Assembly (NCBI GenBank): GCA_023390905.1
Contig: JAEWBY010000080.1
Span: forward strand, 1-64,000
DNA length: 64,000 nucleotides
DNA from: Pseudomonadota bacterium
Lineage (GTDB): Bacteria > Pseudomonadota > Gammaproteobacteria > Xanthomonadales > Xanthomonadaceae
Direction of reading: 5' to 3'
Position 1 is the stretch's first letter; each line of letters opens with the position of its first letter. A model generated the notes under the pieces. The model did no database searches. It worked only from the letters and a program-made list of their open reading frames with translations, and had not been told where the DNA came from. Made by a program: the position numbers and the translations under genes. Shown here one piece after another: positions 58,500-64,000 of the stretch.

Positions 58500-61499
58500 T
58501 TACCAGAACACCCGCGCGCTCATGAAGAGCGTGCGCGAGGGGGTGTACATGCCGCCGATTTCGTTGAACTCCACCGTCGGGTTGTAGGTCACGCCATCGC
58601 CCCAGTCGGTGATGAAGCCGTTGTAGTTCTTGGCATTGGTGGCGTTGATCAGGTCACCGCGAATCTGCACGGTCACCGTGTCGGTCACGTGCATGTCCTT
58701 GGACAGCGACAGATCCAACTGGCGGGTACCCCAGATGTCGCCACCAACCAGGAACTTCTGCCCCGGCACGTTGCGCACGGCCACCGGCATCGGCACACCG
58801 AAGTACTCGCCCGGCGCTACTTCGTTCAACGGCGGAGTCGTCGCCAGCGTCAGCTTGGCCGAAGCGGTGATGCCCCAACCGATGTCGTAGATGCCGGTGA
58901 AAACGAAGCGATGTTCCGGGACGGACTTGAGATAGATGAAGGGATAGTCGTTGATGGTGGCTGCATCGAACGCATAGTGCTCGTCACCGCCGCGGTTGCC
59001 CTTGGAGTGCGAATACGTGTACGCGCCCGTGAAGCCCCAGCGCGATTCCTGCGTGTAGGGTTTTTCGGCCGACAGCAGCAACTGCGTGGTCTTGGTCTCG
59101 ATGCCGTTGTCGCCCAGAATCAGGCCGCCGAAGCCGGGCGGATTGTGGCCCCACGGCTGGCTGCCGTTCTGCCAGAAGTCGCCGTTCGGGTAGCGGTTGC
59201 CCAGCGTGAAGACGAAACCTTCCTTGCTGTGGATGTAGGACACGGTCGCCGAGGTGTTCCACTCGCCGATGATGTTGCGGATACCCAGCGAGTACTGATC
59301 CGAATACGGGGTCTGCAGATCGTTGTTGAGCAGGTCGATTTCACCGGTGCGGACGTTGGAAGGCACCAGGGTGGCCAACGTGTCCAGACCGTTGAGGAAT
59401 GCCGGATTCCACGCCACGCAGCTGCCGGGCGCCGGCGTGCAGCCGCTGGTTTCGGCGAAGCGGACGGTATAACCGGACAATGCCGACTTGACCTGTTCCA
59501 GACCCATGTAGTCATACAGGTTGCGGTCGTAGCTGCGACCCGCGCCGCCGAACAGCACGAAGCTCTCGTCACCGTTGAAGTCGTACGAGAAGCCCAGGCG
59601 GGGCGCCCAGTTGTCCTTGTCCGCCTTTCGACCGCTGCCGTTGCTGATGTAGTCGTAGATGTTGATGCCGCCCTTGGCCAGTTGCTCGGCATAGGTCGCG
59701 CTGATGGCGGGATCGGTGCCCGGACCGGTCAGTGCGGCCACGACTTCAGCCGGCGTCACGTTGTCCAGGTATGACGGAATCTTTTCGTAGTCGTAGCGGA
59801 TGCCGAGGTTCAGCTGCAGCTTGTCGTTCACATCCCAGTCGTCCTGGATGTAGATGCCGAACTGCTTGCTGGTCGTGGTCACGATCGGCGAGGCACCCGT
59901 GAACGGCAGATTGAAGCGCACCTGGTACGGAATCGGGCTGGTGCCGACGCCATCACCCACGGCGTAATAGAAAGAGGGATTGGCGGTCGAGTTCTCGCTC
60001 TGGGTCAGCTCGACTTCCTTGTACTTCACGCCCGCCTTGATGACGTGGCTGCCTGCCCATTCGAGCGAGCTGAAGGTGATGTCGTTCTGGAAGCTCGGCC
60101 CCTTCTGCGCCTTGCGCTGGATGGCCAGACCGCTGGTGGCGTCGGTGCGCAGCAATTGATCGCCATCGGCCAGACCGACGGTGTAGATGATCTGGTTGCC
60201 CATCGTATAGGCGGTGGGGTTGTACAGCACATCTTCGTACGAGATGCGCGCTTCGTTGAGGTAACCCTCACCGTAGTGCTGCCACCGCAGATCGTAGCGT
60301 TCTTCGGTGTTCTTGATGTTCTTGGACGCGGAGATCGCGGTCTGGTTGCCGACGTCGTCGCGACCTTTCTCGTCGCGGATCTTGGCCGACAGTTCGAGAC
60401 GATCGTTCTCCCCGATGTCCCAGTCGATCTTGCCGAAGTACAGATCCTCGGAGAACGGGCGGGTGGCCGGGCCCAACTGCGCCAGCGCGCTGGCCGGCAG
60501 ATCATCGGTGTACTGGGTGAAGCGATCCGGCACGCGTACCGGGTCGGAATTCAGCACGAAATCCTTGGCTTCATACGCCACGAAGAAGTGCATCCTGTCC
60601 TGGATGATCGGACCGCCGAAGGAGGCGCCGTATTCGTTCTGGTGCGTGGGGTCCTTGTCGTTGGTGCCCTGCTCGGCCGGCATCTTGGCGCGCCAGCTCG
60701 TGGTCGTCTTGCGGCCGAACACCTCACCATGGAATTCGTTGGTGCCGGACTTGGTCTGCGCCACGATGGCCGCCGAACCGACCTGGTCGTACTCGGCCTT
60801 GTAGTTGGAGGTGATGACCTTGTACTCGCCGATCGCCAACTGCGGGAACGGGTTGCCGGCGCTCTGCTCCTGGCCGGACACGCCGCCGAACAGGTAGGAC
60901 TTCTGGCCAACGCCGTCGATGAACACGTTGACCGCGGCCGGATTCTGCGCACCACCACGGATCTTGCTGTTGCCGGTGCTCGACGTTTCGAACTGCATGC
61001 CCGGCACGGTGTCGGCGAACTCGAGGAAGTTGCGGGTCAGCTGCGGCACGGTGTTGATCTGCTTCAGCGAAATGTTCGACCCGACTTCGGAGGTCTTCAC
61101 TTCCTGCAGCGGCGGTGCGGTGACCTGCACGGCGTCCAGTGTGGTGGCATCACCGGTGGCCGCTTCCGGCGCGGTGGCGCCGCCGGCGATGTTCAGCGTG
61201 ACCGAGGTGGCGACCGACAGGGTGACGGTCTTCTCGGTACCCGGGCCGGCATCGACGCGGTAGGTGCCCGGCGGCAGGCCGACGAGCGCGTAGTTGCCAT
61301 CGGCGCCGACGCTGACGCGACGGGTCAGGCCGGTGGCGGTGTTGGTGGCGGTGACGCTGGTGCCGGTGGGCGCCTTGCCGCGCAGGGTCGCGTTGGACGA
61401 CTGCGCCATCACCGCGGGCGCGGTGACCATCAGGCAGCTCGCCAGTGCGACGGTGAGCAGCTTGCGGTTGATGCGCTTGTTCTGTTGCGTGTGCCTCAT
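58500..61499 (-). CDS. TonB-dependent receptor for an oligosaccharide, CarboxypepD-reg type
   Basis: This 999-residue outer-membrane transporter starts at 61499 behind GGAGGAGAGAGG. It has a signal peptide (1-32), then a carboxypeptidase-regulatory-like beta-sandwich (about 35-105). A TonB-box-like LDAVQVTA (121-128) and a plug domain (NFLEFADTVPGMQ, IDGVGQKSYLFGG) follow, and the long beta-barrel ends in an aromatic residue (SARVFW). This subtype is the oligosaccharide-associated group common in Xanthomonas and Caulobacter. It has no STN signalling domain, so control is by the adjacent LacI repressor, whose gene lies just upstream, with an operator in the 95-base gap. Confidence 0.92.
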   Translation of the reverse strand: MRHTQQNKRINRKLLTVALASCLMVTAPAVMAQSSNATLRGKAPTGTSVTATNTATGLTRRVSVGADGNYALVGLPPGTYRVDAGPGTEKTVTLSVATSVTLNIAGGATAPEAATGDATTLDAVQVTAPPLQEVKTSEVGSNISLKQINTVPQLTRNFLEFADTVPGMQFETSSTGNSKIRGGAQNPAAVNVFIDGVGQKSYLFGGVSGQEQSAGNPFPQLAIGEYKVITSNYKAEYDQVGSAAIVAQTKSGTNEFHGEVFGRKTTTSWRAKMPAEQGTNDKDPTHQNEYGASFGGPIIQDRMHFFVAYEAKDFVLNSDPVRVPDRFTQYTDDLPASALAQLGPATRPFSEDLYFGKIDWDIGENDRLELSAKIRDEKGRDDVGNQTAISASKNIKNTEERYDLRWQHYGEGYLNEARISYEDVLYNPTAYTMGNQIIYTVGLADGDQLLRTDATSGLAIQRKAQKGPSFQNDITFSSLEWAGSHVIKAGVKYKEVELTQSENSTANPSFYYAVGDGVGTSPIPYQVRFNLPFTGASPIVTTTSKQFGIYIQDDWDVNDKLQLNLGIRYDYEKIPSYLDNVTPAEVVAALTGPGTDPAISATYAEQLAKGGINIYDYISNGSGRKADKDNWAPRLGFSYDFNGDESFVLFGGAGRSYDRNLYDYMGLEQVKSALSGYTVRFAETSGCTPAPGSCVAWNPAFLNGLDTLATLVPSNVRTGEIDLLNNDLQTPYSDQYSLGIRNIIGEWNTSATVSYIHSKEGFVFTLGNRYPNGDFWQNGSQPWGHNPPGFGGLILGDNGIETKTTQLLLSAEKPYTQESRWGFTGAYTYSHSKGNRGGDEHYAFDAATINDYPFIYLKSVPEHRFVFTGIYDIGWGITASAKLTLATTPPLNEVAPGEYFGVPMPVAVRNVPGQKFLVGGDIWGTRQLDLSLSKDMHVTDTVTVQIRGDLINATNAKNYNGFITDWGDGVTYNPTVEFNEIGGMYTPSRTLFMSARVFW

Positions 61500-61550
61500 G
61501 ACCTCTCTCCTCCAGGGGCGACGATCTATCTGTTTTTGAAAGTAATTTTA

Positions 61551-61564
61551 TGTAACCGATTACA
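61551..61564. promoter_or_regulatory. LacI-type operator in the TonB receptor promoter
   Basis: TGTAACCGATTACA fits TGTAANCGNTTACA at every fixed position. On the minus strand it directly precedes a TAAAAT hexamer (61550-61545) that could be the -10, so the operator would lie in the spacer. It is 52 bases before the receptor start. Confidence 0.75.
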
Positions 61565-61594
61565 GCTTGAAGCAAAAAAAATCGCGCCAGGCGC

Positions 61595-62614
61595 CTAGCG
61601 TTTTCGGGTGCCGCCAGACGCACTGGACTCACGAATGATCAATTCCGGCACCAGCGTGCGCGCGGTCGCCGGAAGCGGTTCGGGCGCATCGATGCCGTCG
61701 AGCAGACGTGTCATTGCATGTCCGCCCAGTTCGGCGATGCTCACCCGCATCGTCGTCAAGGGCGGGTGAACAAAACGCGCGAGCGGGATGTCGTCGAAGC
61801 CGGCCAGCGCGATATCCGTTGGCACGGTGACGCCCGCTTCATTGAAGGCGTACAGGCAGCCCAGCGCCATCATGTCGTTGGCGGCGAAGACGGCGTCCGG
61901 ACGCTCCGCCCCGGCCAGCAGGCGCTTGCCGGCTTCATAGCCGGAGGTCTCGCTGAAATCACCGGCCAGTTCCCATGGCGCACCGGCGTCGGCGGCCATC
62001 GCATCGCGATAGCCACGCAGGCGCTCGCGTGCATCGAAGTTGTCCTCCGGCCCGCCGATGAAAGCGATCCTGCGGTGCCCGGCCTCGAGCAGATGGCGGG
62101 TCATCGCCAGCGCACCGCCGTAGTTGTCGATGCTCAGCACCGGATAGGTGGCGTCTTCCAACTGGGTATTGATCAGCACCACCGGTAGGGCCGACGGCAG
62201 GTTGTCGGTGAGGAAGCCGGGGCGGTCGGTGTACGGCGAGAGCACCAGCAGGCCGTCGACGCGGCCGCGCATCGCGCGCAGCGCCTCGCCCTGCTCTTCG
62301 GGATGGCCGTGGTAGCTCGACACCAGCAGATGCTGGCGGCGCGCGCGGGCGACGTGATCGATGCCGCGCACCAACTCAGAGAAGAATTCGCCGTAAAGAT
62401 CGGGCAGCACCACGCCGATGGTCTGGGTGCGGCGGCTGCTCAGGCTGCGCGCGGCGGCGTGGGGCTGGTAGCGCAGGCGGTCGGCGGTCTCGACGACGTG
62501 CTGGCGCACGGCATCGGCCACGTTGTCGTGGCCGTTGAGCGCTCGCGAGACGGTGGCCACGGAGACCCTCGCCTCCCGCGCCACGTCCTTGATGGTGACA
62601 GCCGTACGCGCCAT
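61595..62614 (-). CDS. LacI-family transcriptional repressor
   Basis: The 339-residue regulator has the N-terminal helix-turn-helix and hinge (VTIKDVAREARVSVATVSRALNG, residues 6-28, then the hinge helix PHAAARSLSSRRT). A periplasmic-binding-protein-like sensor domain (about 62-330) follows, with ANDMMALG and LAGFDDIPLARFVHPPLTT. The start follows GGAGGGG. An operator-like palindrome lies 43 bases before its start, so autoregulation is likely, and others precede the receptor, GH144 and GH1 genes. The inducer is probably a small glucoside such as sophorose, cellobiose or glucose; the sequence does not tell. Confidence 0.92.
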   Translation of the reverse strand: MARTAVTIKDVAREARVSVATVSRALNGHDNVADAVRQHVVETADRLRYQPHAAARSLSSRRTQTIGVVLPDLYGEFFSELVRGIDHVARARRQHLLVSSYHGHPEEQGEALRAMRGRVDGLLVLSPYTDRPGFLTDNLPSALPVVLINTQLEDATYPVLSIDNYGGALAMTRHLLEAGHRRIAFIGGPEDNFDARERLRGYRDAMAADAGAPWELAGDFSETSGYEAGKRLLAGAERPDAVFAANDMMALGCLYAFNEAGVTVPTDIALAGFDDIPLARFVHPPLTTMRVSIAELGGHAMTRLLDGIDAPEPLPATARTLVPELIIRESSASGGTRKR

Positions 62615-62656
62615 TGAACCGCCCCTCCGCGGTCATGACTGGTGGTCGGAGCGGAC

Positions 62657-62670
62657 TGTAAACGTTTTCA
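62657..62670. promoter_or_regulatory. LacI-type operator before lacI
   Basis: TGTAAACGTTTTCA matches TGTAANCGNTTACA except for one fixed position. It lies 43 bases upstream of the regulator ATG. Confidence 0.65.
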
Positions 62671-62717
62671 AAACTGAATGTAAAGCCCAAGTTAGTTCCG
62701 GGTTTACAGTCAGTGGA

Positions 62718-62731
62718 ATCAAGCGTTTACA
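62718..62731. promoter_or_regulatory. Second, weaker operator candidate before lacI
   Basis: ATCAAGCGTTTACA matches 11 of 14 positions of the palindrome, with one strong half-site (TTTACA). It is 61 bases from the first lacI site, centre to centre, about six helical turns, which would allow looping. Confidence 0.45.
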
Positions 62732-62838
62732 GCCGCCTCTTCAAGCCCGCCGGATGATGCGACGCAGCAATTGCGTGCGCTGCGTCACCGGCTGGCCTTT
62801 CAGCCGACATGCGGACATCGCATGTCCGGCACACGTCA

Positions 62839-64000
62839 TCAGCGGGCGCTGACTTCGAACTGCGCTTCGAGCGTCTGGGCCGAGCTTCCTCCCGCAAACA
62901 CGGTGAAGGCGCCCGGCTCGACCACGCGCTTCATCGCCGCGTCGTACATCGCCAGATCCTCGAAGCCGAGCTTGAAGGTCACGGTCCTGGACTCGCCCGG
63001 CGCCAGTTCGACGCGTTCGAAGCCACGCAGCGCCTTGACCGGACGGGTTACCGTGGCCACGTCGTCGCGCACGTAGAGCTGCACGACCTCGGCGCCCGCG
63101 CGCGCGCCGGTGTTGGTCACCGTCACCGACACCTGCTGCGTGCCATCGGCGGCAATGCGCGGCTGCTGCAGGCTCAACTGGCTGTACTTGAACGTGGTGT
63201 AGCTCAGTCCATGGCCGAACGGATACAGCGGGGTCCACGGCACGTCGATGTACTTGGAGGTGTAGCGCTCTTCCTCGCGCGGCGGGCGGCCGGTGTTCTT
63301 GTGGTTGTAGTAGATCGGCACCTGGCCCACGTTGCGCGGGAAGGTCACCGGCAGCTTGCCGGACGGGTTGAAATCACCGAACACCACATCGGCGATCGCG
63401 TTGCCGCCTTCCACGCCGGGGAACCAGGCTTCCAGAATCGCCGGCACCTTCTCGCGCAGCGGCCCGATCGACAGCGGACGCCCATTGAGCAGCACGGCGG
63501 CGGTCGGCTTGCCGACCTGGGCCACGGCATCGGCCAGCGCCTGCTGCGCCCCGGGCAGATCCAGCGAGGTGCGATTGCGCGCTTCGGCGCTCATGTCCGG
63601 ATGCTCGCCGAGGAACAGCAGCACCGCGTCGGCCTGCCGGGCGATCTTCACCGCCTCGGCGATGCCGGCGGTCTCGCCGCCCTCGATCGTCGTGCCCTGA
63701 GCAAACAGCACCTTGGTTCCTGAACCCACGGCGGCGCGGATGCCGGCCAGCGGCGTCACGGTGTCCTCGTCGCGCCCGGCCCCGGCCCAGTTGCCGAGCA
63801 TCGCGCGCTGCAGATCCGCGAGCGGGCCGATGACGGCCAGCGTCCGGATCCTGTCCTTGGCCAGCGGCAGCGTGCCGTTGTTGTCCAGCAGCACCATCGA
63901 CTTGCGCGCCATGTCGCGTGCGGCGGCGCGGTTTTCCGGTGTCAGCGTACGGGCTTTCTCGCGCTCGACATCGCAGTAGCGATACGGTTCCTCGAACAGG
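62839..64000 (-). CDS. GH3 beta-glucosidase, C-terminal part (cut by the window end)
   Basis: Only the last 386 residues are inside the window; the reading frame runs open through base 64000 (LFEEPYRYCDVEREKARTL at the edge). The part seen is the GH3 C-terminal alpha/beta sandwich (SMVLLDNNGTLPL, LAVIGPLAD, AVLLFLGEHPDMSAEARNR), then the loop IYYNHKNTGRPP and FGHGLSYTTFKYS. The C-terminal fibronectin III-like domain follows (VSVTVTNTGARAGAEVVQLYV). This is the layout of BglX-type periplasmic beta-glucosidases. The TIM barrel with the nucleophile aspartate is outside, so activity cannot be checked. It ends 224 bases before the LacI gene start. Confidence 0.9.
   Translation of the reverse strand, partial: LFEEPYRYCDVEREKARTLTPENRAAARDMARKSMVLLDNNGTLPLAKDRIRTLAVIGPLADLQRAMLGNWAGAGRDEDTVTPLAGIRAAVGSGTKVLFAQGTTIEGGETAGIAEAVKIARQADAVLLFLGEHPDMSAEARNRTSLDLPGAQQALADAVAQVGKPTAAVLLNGRPLSIGPLREKVPAILEAWFPGVEGGNAIADVVFGDFNPSGKLPVTFPRNVGQVPIYYNHKNTGRPPREEERYTSKYIDVPWTPLYPFGHGLSYTTFKYSQLSLQQPRIAADGTQQVSVTVTNTGARAGAEVVQLYVRDDVATVTRPVKALRGFERVELAPGESRTVTFKLGFEDLAMYDAAMKRVVEPGAFTVFAGGSSAQTLEAQFEVSAR

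Overview
This is a high-G+C chromosomal segment of a gammaproteobacterium, very probably a member of the Xanthomonadaceae/Lysobacteraceae (the Xanthomonas, Stenotrophomonas, Lysobacter group). The reasons are the gene set and order (sucA-sucB-lpd, smc-zipA-ligA-epmA, pbpC next to an alpha-2-macroglobulin), a glutamine at GyrA position 83, a DUF3011 secreted protein, GATTCGGGA-type intergenic inverted repeats, and a sugar locus built from a TonB-dependent receptor, a flavin halogenase and a LacI regulator. I saw no mobile elements, tRNA or rRNA genes, or CRISPR arrays.

Bases 1-48,100 are mostly core genome. First come a secreted beta-solenoid protein and a DUF2884 lipoprotein (71-1446), fumC and purB (divergent), and an overlapping trio of VOC protein, ribosomal oxygenase and GNAT fusion (4695-7245). 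The complete 2-oxoglutarate dehydrogenase operon sucA-sucB-lpd follows and ends in a clear terminator. Next are a LOG-family protein, an AcuI-type reductase, a PilH-like response regulator, the chaperones CbpA and Hsp20, a peroxiredoxin, pbpC with the alpha-2-macroglobulin gene, gyrA, mtnA, a triple-DUF3011 protein, the smc-zipA-(membrane protein)-ligA-epmA cluster, tyrB and yiaA.

Bases 41,388-64,000 form a carbohydrate-utilisation region. On the plus strand are GH1 beta-glucosidase, glucokinase, edd and eda, the last two being the Entner-Doudoroff enzymes. On the minus strand are a MalK-type ATPase and a long run containing GH3 beta-glucosidase (cut by the window edge), a LacI repressor, a TonB-dependent receptor, a tryptophan-halogenase homologue, a GH144-like lipoprotein, a sugar-binding lipoprotein, two permeases, a large secreted discoidin/(alpha/alpha)6 protein and a membrane protein.

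Five copies of a TGTAANCGNTTACA-like palindrome lie before the GH1, GH144, receptor and lacI genes, so these probably form one LacI regulon. My reading is that a beta-glucan, possibly beta-1,2-glucan, is bound and imported by the receptor and cut by the GH144-like enzyme and perhaps the discoidin protein. Oligosaccharides would then enter through the ABC transporter and be hydrolysed by GH3 and GH1, and the glucose would go through Glk, Edd and Eda. The substrate, the halogenase's role and the discoidin protein's activity are open, and they are the most interesting points in the window.
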